From: Bacillus canaveralius
GTDB taxonomy: Bacteria; Bacillota; Bacilli; Bacillales; Cytobacillaceae
Length of the DNA: 64,000 nt
Reading direction: 5' to 3'
Assembly: GCF_002860125.1 (NCBI RefSeq)
Contig: NZ_PGVA01000028.1
Location: 62,001-126,000 of the forward strand
In this document: positions 18,528-28,030 of the stretch, one piece after another
Position numbering within the stretch: position 1 is the stretch's first letter
How the letters are laid out: every line of letters starts with the position of its first letter
The notes under the pieces: generated by a model
The model's input: only the letters and a program-made list of their open reading frames with translations
Told to the model about the DNA's origin: nothing
Databases searched by the model: none
Translations under genes and position numbers: made by a program

Positions 18528-20289
18528 AGACAAGGCATTATTGATTGATGAAGTAAAAGAGAGGATTATGCGCCAAACGTTGGAGGCATTATTCTTTGAA
18601 GATATTATCAAAGCAACCAAAACTGGAACAGATTGGTTTTTTAACGGAAAAAGTGCTAAAGGAGATATCATCCATTATTCGTGTAAAGCAGATGTAAAAT
18701 GGTCATTCGGTCGAATTAAAATCGAAAAAAAATCAATTAAAAGAGAAGGGGAGGAATTTACCAATTTATATCTATTTCTTGAAGAGATTATACAAAATAA
18801 CGTAACAGGTTCATATACTTCTCAGTTTATTCATGAGTTATTGGAAACATTAGTAAAGGATCACCAGTCAAAGCAGTTCCAAGTAGATCAAATACCGGAA
18901 CAGGACAAATATTATGAAGTGTTGGAAAGTCATATGGTGGATGGCCACCCTTATCATCCAAGCTATAAATCAAGAATCGGCTTTTCTTTAGCAGATAACT
19001 TTGATTATGGACCAGAATTCAATCAGGAAGTTTCTATATACTGGGTTGCAGTAAATGAGCAGCTAATTGATGTCAATACTCTGAAAAAGATGTCATTTGA
19101 AGAAATAATTAAACATCATGTGACAAATGAAGATAAATATAGGTTTTTACAGGTGCTTAAGGAAAAAGGCTGCGAAGAAAAGAATTATGTTTTTTTGCCA
19201 GCACATCCCTGGCAACTAGAAAACAAAATTCTATCTCTCTTCGTTCAACAATTGATTGATAAAGATATTGTGATTCTAGGAACAGCAAATAGTACTTATA
19301 GAGTACAGCAATCTATCCGTTCTTTATCACATCGTGAAAATGCAGAAGCACCATATATAAAATTTCCGTTAAGTATAACAAATACTTCAACCAGTCGTAT
19401 TCTAGCCCATCACACAACTCAGAATGCCCCGTTAATAAGTGATTGGCTAAATAAAATTATTCAAGATGACTCGTTATTAAAAAAAGAAAAATTTCAGATT
19501 TTAAGAGAAGTAATGGGAATATCTTTTCGGTACGATAAGCTAAATCCAATTCAATATGATATGACTTATGGAACGCTCGGAGCCATTTTCAGAGAAAATG
19601 TTTCGACATATCTTGAAGATAATGAGGAAGCGTGGCCGCTAAATGCTCTATCACATACTCAAAAAAACGGAGAGCCATTTATTAAAGCTGCGATTGAACA
19701 ATATGGGGTTGAAGCTTGGAGTGAAGCGCTTATTAAAGTTGTAACGTTTCCAATCATACATTTATTATTTGCTCATGGGATCGCGCTGGAATCCCATGCT
19801 CAAAATATTATTTTAGTCGTTGAAAACAATTTCCCGAAAAGAATGATTATTAAAGATTTGCATGATGGAGTTCGGTATACTCCTGATCAACTCTTAAAGC
19901 CGGATTGGGAGCCAAAATTAAATCCAGAGCCGGAAAGTCACAGGAAATTTAACCGATATTCGTTTATTCAGGCCAAAGATGCAGCAGAAGTTAGAGACTA
20001 TACATATGATGCATTTTTCTTTATCTGCATGACAGAAATTTGTTACACATTTGAAAAATTCGGATTGAGTGAGATAGATTTTTGGAGTAGATGTGTAAAA
20101 ACGATAGCAGCGTATCAACATGATCATCCTGAATTTAAAGAACGGTTTGAGATGTTTAATTTATTTTCTGAAGCTGCATTGATCGAAGAGATGACCAAGC
20201 GGCGTATTTACGGCGACGGCCAGTTGTATTTCCGCAAAACAAAAAATCCTTTGCTGTTGACGTGGAGTGAAATGAATGGAAAAAAATAA
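18502..20289 (+). CDS. IucA/IucC siderophore synthetase 2
   Basis: A 595-residue NIS synthetase. The family motifs are all present: DGHPYHPSYKSRIGF, FLPAHPWQLENK, VQQSIRSLSH, ESHAQNIIL, and IIKDLHDGVRY. The QQSIRSL form and DGHPYHPSYKSR suggest the class that adds an amine to a citrate monoamide intermediate (SbnF/AcsA-like), though the class cannot be settled by eye. GGGGAG lies before the ATG at 18502; an in-frame ATG at 18493 is less well placed. It overlaps the previous gene by 26 bases and the SbnG-like gene by 14, so translation is probably coupled through the operon. Confidence 0.87.
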   Translation: MATLSYSYKDKALLIDEVKERIMRQTLEALFFEDIIKATKTGTDWFFNGKSAKGDIIHYSCKADVKWSFGRIKIEKKSIKREGEEFTNLYLFLEEIIQNNVTGSYTSQFIHELLETLVKDHQSKQFQVDQIPEQDKYYEVLESHMVDGHPYHPSYKSRIGFSLADNFDYGPEFNQEVSIYWVAVNEQLIDVNTLKKMSFEEIIKHHVTNEDKYRFLQVLKEKGCEEKNYVFLPAHPWQLENKILSLFVQQLIDKDIVILGTANSTYRVQQSIRSLSHRENAEAPYIKFPLSITNTSTSRILAHHTTQNAPLISDWLNKIIQDDSLLKKEKFQILREVMGISFRYDKLNPIQYDMTYGTLGAIFRENVSTYLEDNEEAWPLNALSHTQKNGEPFIKAAIEQYGVEAWSEALIKVVTFPIIHLLFAHGIALESHAQNIILVVENNFPKRMIIKDLHDGVRYTPDQLLKPDWEPKLNPEPESHRKFNRYSFIQAKDAAEVRDYTYDAFFFICMTEICYTFEKFGLSEIDFWSRCVKTIAAYQHDHPEFKERFEMFNLFSEAALIEEMTKRRIYGDGQLYFRKTKNPLLLTWSEMNGKK

Positions 20290-21060
20290 GCTTAAAGAAA
20301 AAATTAAAAAAAATGAACCTGTTTTTGGAATGTTTGTATCTATACCACATCCGATCATGGTTGAACTAATTGGTCATGCTGAATTTGACTTTGTCATTAT
20401 TGATTATGAACATACATCAACGAATATGGAAACATTGAAGATATGGTCCGTGCTGCCGAGTTGGTGGGGATTACGCCGCTTGTCCGTATTTCAAAAGTTG
20501 ACAGGATCGAAATTTTGAAAGTGCTCGATTGTGGCGCTCAAGGCATTGTCATACCAAATGTTACGCAAAAGGAACAAGTAGAAAATGCAATTAACTATGC
20601 TTTCTATCATCCAATTGGCATGAGAAGTCTTAACAGTGGCAGGCCAGGAGTATTCGCAAAGTATTCTTTAAGAGATTATATCGCCAAGGCAAATAAAGAG
20701 ATGATGATCGTTCCAATGATCGAAAGCTTGCTAGGTGTTAATGAAAGTGAATCGATTTTATCTCTGCCACAAATTAGTTTCGTTCTGGAAGGAGCAGCGG
20801 ACCTTTCTCAATCACTTGCTGTGCCGTGGGAGACAGATCATCCAGAAGTGCAAAAAAATTTAGAGAAATTATATGAAGTATCAAAGCAATGTAACGTACC
20901 TTACTCAATTGTCTCCAGACATCCAAAGAATCATAAGAAGTGGGTGGAAAATGGGGTACATATTTTTGTGTTGGGGGATGAGAGAGGTACAGCATTTCGG
21001 GCATATATGCAAAAATTGAAAGAATATCGAAGTTTAATTGGAGGTCAGTATGGATCCTGA
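20276..21060 (+). pseudogene. SbnG-like citrate synthase (HpcH/HpaI fold), frameshifted
   Basis: A metal-dependent aldolase-fold protein of about 261 residues. The first part (20276 to about 20436) gives GMFVSIPHPIMVELIGHAEF and FVIIDYEH. The second (about 20437-21060) gives MVRAAELVGITPLVRI, GAQGIVIPNV, MIVPMIES (metal glutamate) and GAADLSQSLAVPW (metal aspartate). Loss of one G in ACATTGAAGATATGG would turn an expected TLEDMVRAAE into the shifted frame. SbnG in staphyloferrin B loci makes citrate from oxaloacetate and acetyl-CoA to feed siderophore synthesis when the TCA enzyme is off. As written the gene is split in two; a one-base sequencing error would restore it. Confidence 0.82.
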
Positions 21061-22297
21061 TATAAAAAAAATGATAAATGAGGTGCATAATCAAACGATA
21101 GACCCAATATGTGCTTATATATATGACTTGGAAGGGATTCAAAACCATGTAAGTAATATGTTAAGCACGTTGCCCAAGCAGACTAATTTATTTTATGCCA
21201 TTAAAGCGAATCCTGATAAGAGAATTATACAGGCATTATTGCCGTTAGTGAAGGGGTTTGAAGTTGCATCGATAGGTGAGTTGAGCAAAGTAAGAGAGGT
21301 TTCCAAAACGGTACCTGTTTTATTCGGGGGGCCTGGCAAAAAAGATTATGAACTTGAAAGGGCAATTAGCGAAAATGTTTCATATCTGCATGTAGAAAGT
21401 TTTTTGGAACTGAAGAAATTAATCGTGCTGGCGAAAAAAAGCAATAAGCATATTCAAGTCTTATTACGGATTAATTTAAGAACAAATTCATTGCCCAAAA
21501 CAAACATATCAATGGGAGGCCGGCCAAGTCAGTTTGGAATAGATGAAGAGTTAATTGGAGAAGCGTTATCCATTTTAAGAGAGAAAGAAAATACGCACGT
21601 TCATTTCAGGGGTTTTCACTTCCATTCTTTATCAAATAACCTAAGAACAAAATTACACGTAGAAATGATTCATCATTATATTCAAAAAGTGGAACAATGG
21701 AAACACCAATATGGATTAGATGTGAAAGTTATTAACGCTGGAGGAGGTTTTGGGGTCTCTTATAATGAGACACCTGGATTTGACTGGCAGCTCTTTACCT
21801 CCTTATTGGCCCAAAGTGAAGCATTACAAAACCTGGGTGATACGCAATTGTTCTTTGAACCGGGTAGATTTATCGTTGCCGACTATGGTTATTATATTGC
21901 GGAAGTAGTAGATATAAAAATGTCAGCTGGCCAGTGCTTCGCTGTAATAAGGGGCGGAACCCATCATAATAGATTGCCTGCATCCTGGGGGCATAATCAT
22001 CCGTTTTCCGTAATACATCTTGAAAGGTGGTCTTATCCTTTTCAAAGACCGGAAACCAAAAGTTCGAACGTAACGATCGTTGGCGAGTTGTGCACACCTA
22101 AGGATCGGCTCTATGAAAATGCCGAGGTGGAAAGTTTACGGGTTGGAGATGCCATCCTATTTAAGAAATCAGGTGCATATTGCTGGACTATTTCTCACCA
22201 TGACTTTTTAGGTCATCCTCACCCTGAATTTTATTACATAACAGAAGGGAACCGTTATGGAAAAAACAATAACTCAATTACAAAGTGTTACTGCTGA
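21050..22297 (+). CDS. PLP-dependent decarboxylase, SbnH-like
   Basis: A 415-residue fold-type III decarboxylase of the Orn/DAP/Arg group. The PLP lysine is in LFYAIKANPDKRI; HFHSLSN, INAGGGFGVSY and FEPGRFIVADYG bind cofactor, and GELCTPKDRL supplies the active-site cysteine and aspartate from the partner subunit. SbnH removes the carboxyl group of a citryl-diaminopropionate intermediate in staphyloferrin B synthesis; here the substrate may contain diaminobutyrate, giving a 1,3-diaminopropane unit. GGAGG lies 7 bases before the ATG at 21050, which is inside the previous gene. It overlaps the next gene by 41 bases. Confidence 0.88.
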   Translation: MDPDIKKMINEVHNQTIDPICAYIYDLEGIQNHVSNMLSTLPKQTNLFYAIKANPDKRIIQALLPLVKGFEVASIGELSKVREVSKTVPVLFGGPGKKDYELERAISENVSYLHVESFLELKKLIVLAKKSNKHIQVLLRINLRTNSLPKTNISMGGRPSQFGIDEELIGEALSILREKENTHVHFRGFHFHSLSNNLRTKLHVEMIHHYIQKVEQWKHQYGLDVKVINAGGGFGVSYNETPGFDWQLFTSLLAQSEALQNLGDTQLFFEPGRFIVADYGYYIAEVVDIKMSAGQCFAVIRGGTHHNRLPASWGHNHPFSVIHLERWSYPFQRPETKSSNVTIVGELCTPKDRLYENAEVESLRVGDAILFKKSGAYCWTISHHDFLGHPHPEFYYITEGNRYGKNNNSITKCYC

Positions 22298-24074
22298 GCA
22301 AATAATAACGCAAGATTTAATGAATGCATTTATTGCAGAGCAATTTTTTTATATCGATAAACATACCACAAAAATGCTTTCAGATGTACCAAATGTTATT
22401 CAAGAACTTTATCCCGAATTTAAACAAACTTTGGTTTATATCGATAAATTATGTTTTCTTATGGAAAAAAGTTATAGACAGGGCTATCAGTGGGTGTCTG
22501 GTTCTTCTATTTATAAGAAGGAGAACCATGATTGGGTGGCGATAAGTTCACCTATAGAACTCAGCAAATTGGTGCTGGAACATTCGTTGTCTAAAGAAGC
22601 ATATGCACATTCGGGTGTAGGAGATTTTCTGGAAGGGTTAAAAGTGTCTATAGAGCAATTAAATCTTAGTCTAAAACGGATGGATGATTACGAAACTATT
22701 AAGCCCACGTCAGCTTATGATTGGTTTGTTAAAGGCGAGATGATCGCATCTTTACGTGATCGGCCGTTTCATCCTTTGTCCAAAGCAAAAATAGGTTTTA
22801 CACCAATCGATTATCAAAAGTATATGGCTGAATTCGGGAGACAGACGACCTTATGTTGGGTGGCAATATGTAATGATTCAGTCGTAAAAGGGTGCCCGGA
22901 AAATGGACTGGAAAGCCTTGATATTCTAAAAGACGAGGAAAAAGCGATCATTGAAAACGAGTTAATACTCAAAGGGATTTCCAAAGATAAATATACGATC
23001 ATACCTGTTCATCCGTGGCAGCTTAAAAACATTATCATCCCAAATTTTAAACAAGAATTAGAGGATAAAATAATTATCATCCTGGATTCAAAAGTTGGCG
23101 ATTTCCTGGCCACATCCTCTGTGCGTTCATTAACATCTCCCCATGAATCAACGAAAATGTTGAAACTACCAATTAGTGTTAAGTCATTGGGTGCTGCCAG
23201 ATACTTGCCAGTCGTTAAATTATTAAATGGTATAGCCGGAGAGCAAATGTTTAGACAAGCTGTAGCTTGCGACGAGACTCTTGCTAACAGAGTATTCTTA
23301 TGTGAAGAAAAAAATTGGTGGGGATATATGCCTCAATCTATAGGGCTTTTTGATGATCATCCGCGCCATTTGGCAGCCCAAGTAAGAACTTATCCTCAAG
23401 AAATTATGAATAATGGTTATAAAATTATATCCATGTCTTCTTTAGGCGTCGAACTTCAAGGCCATCATTTTTTAAGTGAATTATTAGAAGAAACTCTATC
23501 AAATGAAGATGTTATCAGCTTTTATACAGATTTAGCGACTGTATTTCATGATATTACAATGAGGTTGTTTAAAGTCGGGATTGTACCGGAGATTCACGGC
23601 CAAAATTGTTGTGTAGTACTAAAAAATAAAAAAATAGTTGGATTATTATTTAGAGACCATGATTCAGTCCGCTTGCATCAAACGTATTTAGAAAAACATA
23701 AAATTAAAGATCCTGGGTACCAGATAAGACCCGGTTATTCAAACACCTTATATAACGAATCGATTGAAAAATTAATTTTTTACATCCAATCCCTTGGCAT
23801 ACAAGTGAATTTGGCTGTAATAATGGAATCGTTATCCAAAATCTATCATATTCCAGAAAATATATTTTGGGAAATAACAGAAATGAAATTAAGAGAAGCG
23901 TTGCTATCAATCGATATACCTGAAGCGGATAGGGAAGTACTGCACTATGAGCTGTTCGAAAGAAAAGAGTGGCCGGTGAAGCTAATCATTCGTCCTTTAC
24001 TGGAATCAGATGGTGTCCCGGGGGCGATGCCATCTGGAAAGGGGATAGGATATAATCCATTTTATTTGAATTAG
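22257..24074 (+). CDS. IucA/IucC siderophore synthetase 3
   Basis: A 605-residue NIS synthetase with RDRPFHPLSKAKIGF, IPVHPWQLKN, ATSSVRSLTSP, EIHGQNCCV and FRDHDSVRL. The HPFHP motif begins RPFHP instead of GHPFHP. The segment LPVVKLLNGIAGEQMFRQA resembles SbnC-type (alpha-ketoglutarate-using) enzymes, so it may attach a keto-acid cap; this is a weak call. The ATG at 22257 overlaps the decarboxylase end by 41 bases and has GAAGGGA upstream. With the two other synthetases it gives three NIS enzymes, as in staphyloferrin B loci. Confidence 0.86.
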   Translation: MEKTITQLQSVTAEQIITQDLMNAFIAEQFFYIDKHTTKMLSDVPNVIQELYPEFKQTLVYIDKLCFLMEKSYRQGYQWVSGSSIYKKENHDWVAISSPIELSKLVLEHSLSKEAYAHSGVGDFLEGLKVSIEQLNLSLKRMDDYETIKPTSAYDWFVKGEMIASLRDRPFHPLSKAKIGFTPIDYQKYMAEFGRQTTLCWVAICNDSVVKGCPENGLESLDILKDEEKAIIENELILKGISKDKYTIIPVHPWQLKNIIIPNFKQELEDKIIIILDSKVGDFLATSSVRSLTSPHESTKMLKLPISVKSLGAARYLPVVKLLNGIAGEQMFRQAVACDETLANRVFLCEEKNWWGYMPQSIGLFDDHPRHLAAQVRTYPQEIMNNGYKIISMSSLGVELQGHHFLSELLEETLSNEDVISFYTDLATVFHDITMRLFKVGIVPEIHGQNCCVVLKNKKIVGLLFRDHDSVRLHQTYLEKHKIKDPGYQIRPGYSNTLYNESIEKLIFYIQSLGIQVNLAVIMESLSKIYHIPENIFWEITEMKLREALLSIDIPEADREVLHYELFERKEWPVKLIIRPLLESDGVPGAMPSGKGIGYNPFYLN

Positions 24075-24087
24075 CAAGGAGGCCAAA

Positions 24088-24686
24088 ATGTTAACGGTTA
24101 GAGAAAGAGTGCAGAAATATACTGCGGATGAGATAGAAGAATTTAAATCGGTTAGCACTTCGACAATAGGGCACTTTACCGATTTTGGTTTCATAGCTAA
24201 TTTTAATTGTACAGTATCCGTTACTAAAGTGTATGGGGAAGTTATTACGGTAAAATTATCAAGTGGAGATGGTTACCCATTAAATATAGCTCTTCAACAT
24301 GCTAAAGAAGGGGATATTTTAGTTATTGATGCTTCAGGGAATAAAACACATGCTTGTTGGGGAGAATTTAGAGCCAGAAAAGCAGAAGAAATCGGATTAT
24401 CTGCCGTTATAGTTGGTGGGGCAGTAACAGACTTTGAATATTTAAGGAGGAGTCGTATACCGGTGTTTTATGAATCGTTTCACCAAAGACGACGAGAAAT
24501 TTAAAGTTGGAAGGGGAAGTCAACACTCCAGTAAGTGTAGGTGGAGTCGTTTTTGAATCGGGTGACTATATTATCGCCGATCAAGACGGTATTTACAAAT
24601 TCAACCACCTGAATTATAAAATATTAATGGAACGTGCAATAGAAAAAGAAAAAACAGAGAAATCAAGAAGATTGGTAAATTACTAA
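24088..24686 (+). pseudogene. RraA-like protein, frameshifted
   Basis: A protein of about 199 residues from the RraA/HMG aldolase/DUF demethylmenaquinone-methyltransferase-like family. The first frame (24088 to about 24478) gives STSTIGHFTDFG, GDGYPLNIALQHAKEGDILV, HACWGEFRARKAEEIGLSAV and VGGAVTD. The second frame continues as NLKLEGEVNTPVSVGGVVF and SGDYIIADQDGIYKF to TAA at 24684. Adding one T to TCGTTTCACC near 24477 joins them. The family includes oxaloacetate decarboxylases and HMG/CHA aldolases; a role with a keto acid in siderophore synthesis is possible but unproven. AAGGAGG lies before the ATG, 13 bases after the third synthetase. Confidence 0.72.
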
Positions 24687-24874
24687 GGTTAGGACAGACA
24701 CAATGGCAATTTCTTAAAGGTTAAGCTGGAGCGTGTTCATTCTCGCCATATTTATGACGGGTCAGCACGAATTTCTTTTTTTTACTTTTAGAACTTAAGC
24801 AGGTGCTTTTTATTCAATTTAATATTCTTTATTTTACTGATTAAGAATTGAAATTTGTTATTAGGATGATAAAA

Positions 24875-25615
24875 ATGAACAGTATGATGATGAATAAACT
24901 TAAGACATTCAATATACATTTAGAGCATGAGAAACCCAAGGATATAGAGATGTCGGATCTTTTAAATGAAGAAAAATGCCGAGTATTTTTACAAAAATTA
25001 ATGTTGCAGATAAAAGCACCAAATTTATCAGTCGCGGCTTCGATGTTTTCTAAAAGGTATGCTTATCTCATCGTAGCGTCTACCTTGTATAGTATGGTCC
25101 AATACAATTGTACGCTTAAATTACCTGTTAAAGCATGTGCATTGAGTAAAGAACGTGAATTATGTATTCAATTAGAATGTTGCCCTTGGGAGGAAACAAC
25201 GAATTTAGAGAGGGAACAATGGCGTGTAAACGTATTACGCTCTCTTTTTTCTGAACACATTACTCCTGTTTTAAATACATTGCAAAAAACATCCCGTCTT
25301 TCTCCGTCAATACTGTGGGAAAACGTAGCCATTCGAATCAACTCCATCTATCGGAAAATATTGTCCAGAGACGTTGAGCTGGTCAAAATCGAACGACTGA
25401 ACAGTGACTTTCAATTTCTAAAAAATGCGGAAGGCGACTTATTTAATTTAAAAGAAAATCCGATTAAAGAATATTTGAAAATTGGAGAAGAACTTGAACA
25501 AAATCCATGCCGGAAAACTTGCTGTATGTATTATCTACTGGAAGAAGACCTTGAAGGAATTGGTTATTGCAGAATTTGCCCCATTAAAAGCAAACTTCAA
25601 AGAATCGGAAATTAG
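24875..25615 (+). CDS. FhuF-like ferric siderophore reductase
   Basis: A 246-residue protein whose C-terminus has RKTCCMYYLLEEDLEGIGYC followed by RICPI, the CC-x14-C-x2-C set that holds the [2Fe-2S] cluster in FhuF reductases. The N-terminal 200 residues carry the IucA/IucC-associated FhuF fold (SVAASMFSKRYAYLIVAS, LWENVAIRINSIYRKI). It should release iron from imported siderophore in the cytoplasm. Several in-frame starts exist; the ATG at 24875 with AGGATG upstream is favoured over the TTG at 24848. It lies between synthesis and uptake genes and is intact. Confidence 0.83.
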   Translation: MNSMMMNKLKTFNIHLEHEKPKDIEMSDLLNEEKCRVFLQKLMLQIKAPNLSVAASMFSKRYAYLIVASTLYSMVQYNCTLKLPVKACALSKERELCIQLECCPWEETTNLEREQWRVNVLRSLFSEHITPVLNTLQKTSRLSPSILWENVAIRINSIYRKILSRDVELVKIERLNSDFQFLKNAEGDLFNLKENPIKEYLKIGEELEQNPCRKTCCMYYLLEEDLEGIGYCRICPIKSKLQRIGN

Positions 25616-25653
25616 GATATTCAAACAATTAATAATCTTTAATTAAATTTCTA

Positions 25654-25703
25654 TTGACTAAAATCCCTAATTATTTTATCATCTTAATTGATAATGATTT
25701 TCA
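25654..25703 (+). promoter_or_regulatory. Promoter with Fur box upstream of the siderophore-binding protein (P1)
   Basis: TTGACT (25654) and TATCAT (25677) are spaced 17 bases. TGATAATGATTTTCA (25689-25703), 14 of 15 bases of a 7-1-7 Fur box, covers the expected start of transcription. Confidence 0.75.
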
Positions 25704-25746
25704 ATATTAATTAGAGAGGAACTTTCCATATAAAACCCCGCTTAAT

Positions 25747-25845
25747 TTGACAGGTTCTCATCAATATTTTAATAAAGGGGGAAAACACGTTCAGTAGGTA
25801 TTCAAAGATTATGAATATATAATTTATTACTGATAAAAATTATCA
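25747..25845 (+). promoter_or_regulatory. Second promoter and Fur box before the siderophore-binding protein (P2)
   Basis: TTGACA (25747) and TAATAA (25770) are spaced 17 bases. Farther down, TGATAAAAATTATCA (25831-25845) matches a 7-1-7 Fur box at 14 of 15 bases and lies just before the AGGAGG of the binding-protein gene. The two promoters with two Fur boxes allow the uptake genes to respond to iron separately from synthesis. Confidence 0.72.
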
Positions 25846-25867
25846 CTATCAATTAGGAGGAATCTAC

Positions 25868-26926
25868 ATGCCAGGAATTACATACTCATTTGAAAGAAAA
25901 TATTCATTTTCTTTGCTCGCAATCATTTTATCCCTTGCAATGATTTTAACTGGATGTGGAAGTCAATCATCAGGAGAAGCATCGAAAGAAAATAAAGAGG
26001 CGGAACAGACAGAACAAAAAGAAGGAACTGGAGGAAAGCAAGCTGCAGGGTTAGAAAGTTCCCGTGACATTACTCATGCAATGGGAACAACAACCATTAA
26101 GGGAACACCAAAAAGAATTGTAACCTTATACCAAGGGGCCACCGATGTTGCTGTTGCCTTTGGAGTAAAACCGGTAGGAGTGGTTGAGTCCTGGGTAGAA
26201 CAGCCGATTTATAAATACCTTAGAAACGATTTGGAAGGAGTCCAAAATGTGGGTTTGGAAACACAGCCGAACCTTGAAGAAATTTCAAAATTGAAACCGG
26301 ATTTGATTATCGCTTCTAAGCTGCGTCATGAAAAAATTTATGATCAATTATCTCAAATTGCCCCAACCGTTACTCATGAGACTGTTTTTAATTTTAAAGA
26401 AACGGTTGATTTGATGGGAACAGCGCTAAATAAGGAAGACAAAGCAAATGAACTTGTTTCTGACTGGGACAACAGGGTTGCTGATTTTAAAGAAAAGATT
26501 TCTGCCAAAATGGGTGATAAATGGCCAATTGAGCTATCCGTACTTAATTTCAGGGAAGATCACTCCCGTATTTATATAACAGGCTTTGCTGGAGATATAT
26601 TAGGTGAACTTGGGTTTGTACGTCCTGAATTTCAACAAAAAGAAGCGGAAAAGGGTACAGTTGTACTTAAGCTAACGGATAAAGAAAGTATTCCTAATAT
26701 GAATGCGGATAGCTTCTTTGTATTTAATTTTGATGATACAAGCGGTGAAGCGGTTAAAAAATCATATGAAGAATGGACCAGTCATCCATTATGGAAAAAT
26801 CTTGATGCTGTGAAAAACAATCAGGTATATATGGTGGATGAGGTTACCTGGAATAATGGCGGAGGCATTATTTCAGCAAATAACATGCTGGATGACCTTT
26901 ACAAGCATTTTGAGTTGGAGAAGTAA
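25868..26926 (+). CDS. Ferric siderophore-binding lipoprotein, YfiY/HtsA-like
   Basis: A 352-residue lipoprotein: signal ending in LAMILTGCG (lipobox LTGC), then a charged linker rich in E, K and Q, then a FecB/TroA fold. ITHAMGTTTIKGTPKRIVTL, YQGATDVAVAFGVKPVGVVE and PNLEEISKLKPDLIIASK match the YfiY/HtsA group that binds carboxylate or schizokinen-type siderophores. AGGAGG lies 7 bases before the ATG. The gene has its own Fur-controlled promoters and is followed by a hairpin and two permeases. It is intact. Confidence 0.88.
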   Translation: MPGITYSFERKYSFSLLAIILSLAMILTGCGSQSSGEASKENKEAEQTEQKEGTGGKQAAGLESSRDITHAMGTTTIKGTPKRIVTLYQGATDVAVAFGVKPVGVVESWVEQPIYKYLRNDLEGVQNVGLETQPNLEEISKLKPDLIIASKLRHEKIYDQLSQIAPTVTHETVFNFKETVDLMGTALNKEDKANELVSDWDNRVADFKEKISAKMGDKWPIELSVLNFREDHSRIYITGFAGDILGELGFVRPEFQQKEAEKGTVVLKLTDKESIPNMNADSFFVFNFDDTSGEAVKKSYEEWTSHPLWKNLDAVKNNQVYMVDEVTWNNGGGIISANNMLDDLYKHFELEK

Positions 26927-26944
26927 ATAGCCGAAGGTAGACAG

Positions 26945-26976
26945 AATAGGAAGGATTTTATAATCCTCCTATTTTT
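26945..26976 (+). terminator. Intercistronic hairpin after the binding-protein gene
   Basis: AATAGGAAGGATT and AATCCTCCTATT pair (one bulged base) around TTAT, followed by TTTT. It lies between the binding protein and the permeases and could reduce, but not stop, read-through so that more binding protein than permease is made. Confidence 0.6.
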
Positions 26977-27016
26977 GTCATTTAAAAAACTAAATTCATG
27001 AAAGTAGAGGGAGGAA

Positions 27017-28030
27017 ATGACACATCTATTTCTTCGTACATACTCAAAATTTTTAGGTTTAATACTCGGATTTGGTCTTTTTGCCATCTCTTTTACTTTA
27101 AGTATTGCTTTGGGTCAGACGCCAATTCCATTTAAAACTGCAATCGAGGCTTTATTACATTTTGATCCGTCTTCAACAGAGCATGTAATTATCACAACCA
27201 CACGAACTTCACGGGCTGTCATAGCAACGGTAATTGGAGCAAGCCTTGCGATAGCGGGGGCGTTTATGCAGGCATTAACAAGAAACCCGCTGGCTTCCCC
27301 GAGTATTTTTGGAATCAATGCCGGCGCTCTGTTTTTTATCGTTTTTGCTGTTTCATTTTTTTCAGTTACGTCTTTGATACATCTCATGTGGATGGGTTTT
27401 TTAGGGGCGGCAGTTGCAGCAATTCTAGTTTATTTTCTTGGTTCACTGGGAAGCGATGGATTGTCACCAATAAAAATTGTTCTGGCGGGTGCTGCTATTT
27501 CAGCCTTATTTGTTTCTTTTACCCAAGGTTTGTTAGTCCTTGATGAACAAAATCTGGAAGGAATGCTCTTTTGGCTGTCCGGTTCTGTAGCCGGCAGAAC
27601 CTTAGATATGCTTAAACCAATCCTGCCTTTCATGGCAAGCGCAGTAATTTTGGCCTTCCTGTTGGGGCATGCCGTTAATATCTTGACATCTGGAGAAGAC
27701 ATAGCGAAAGGTCTGGGCCAACGAATCATTTTAGTAAAAATATTAATTGCATTCGTTGTTGTAATCCTGGCTGGCGGCTCCGTTGCTGTTGGCGGTTCCA
27801 TTGGTTTTATTGGTCTCATTATACCTCATATTGTTCGTTCGCTGGTTGGCATTGATTATCGGTGGATTGTTCCCTATTGTGCATTGTTGGGCGCCAGTTT
27901 ATTATTATTGGCTGATGTGGCGGCAAGGTTTGTCATTATGCCCCAAGAAATGCCCATTGGAGTCATGACGGCGTTTATTGGCACCCCATTTTTTATTTAT
28001 ATTGCACGCAGGGGGTTTAACAAGGAATGA
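27017..28030 (+). CDS. FecCD-family siderophore permease 1
   Basis: A 337-residue membrane protein with about nine or ten helices. TRTSRAVIATVIGASLAIAG, FMQALTRNPLASPSIFGINAG, and GFIGLIIPHIVRSLVG are the FecCD/BtuC hallmarks, the last being the loop that contacts the ATPase. It pairs with the next gene to form the pore. GGGAGG lies only two to three bases before the ATG at 27017, an unusually short gap; no better start is seen. It overlaps the next gene by 4 bases. No ATPase gene follows. Confidence 0.9.
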   Translation: MTHLFLRTYSKFLGLILGFGLFAISFTLSIALGQTPIPFKTAIEALLHFDPSSTEHVIITTTRTSRAVIATVIGASLAIAGAFMQALTRNPLASPSIFGINAGALFFIVFAVSFFSVTSLIHLMWMGFLGAAVAAILVYFLGSLGSDGLSPIKIVLAGAAISALFVSFTQGLLVLDEQNLEGMLFWLSGSVAGRTLDMLKPILPFMASAVILAFLLGHAVNILTSGEDIAKGLGQRIILVKILIAFVVVILAGGSVAVGGSIGFIGLIIPHIVRSLVGIDYRWIVPYCALLGASLLLLADVAARFVIMPQEMPIGVMTAFIGTPFFIYIARRGFNKE

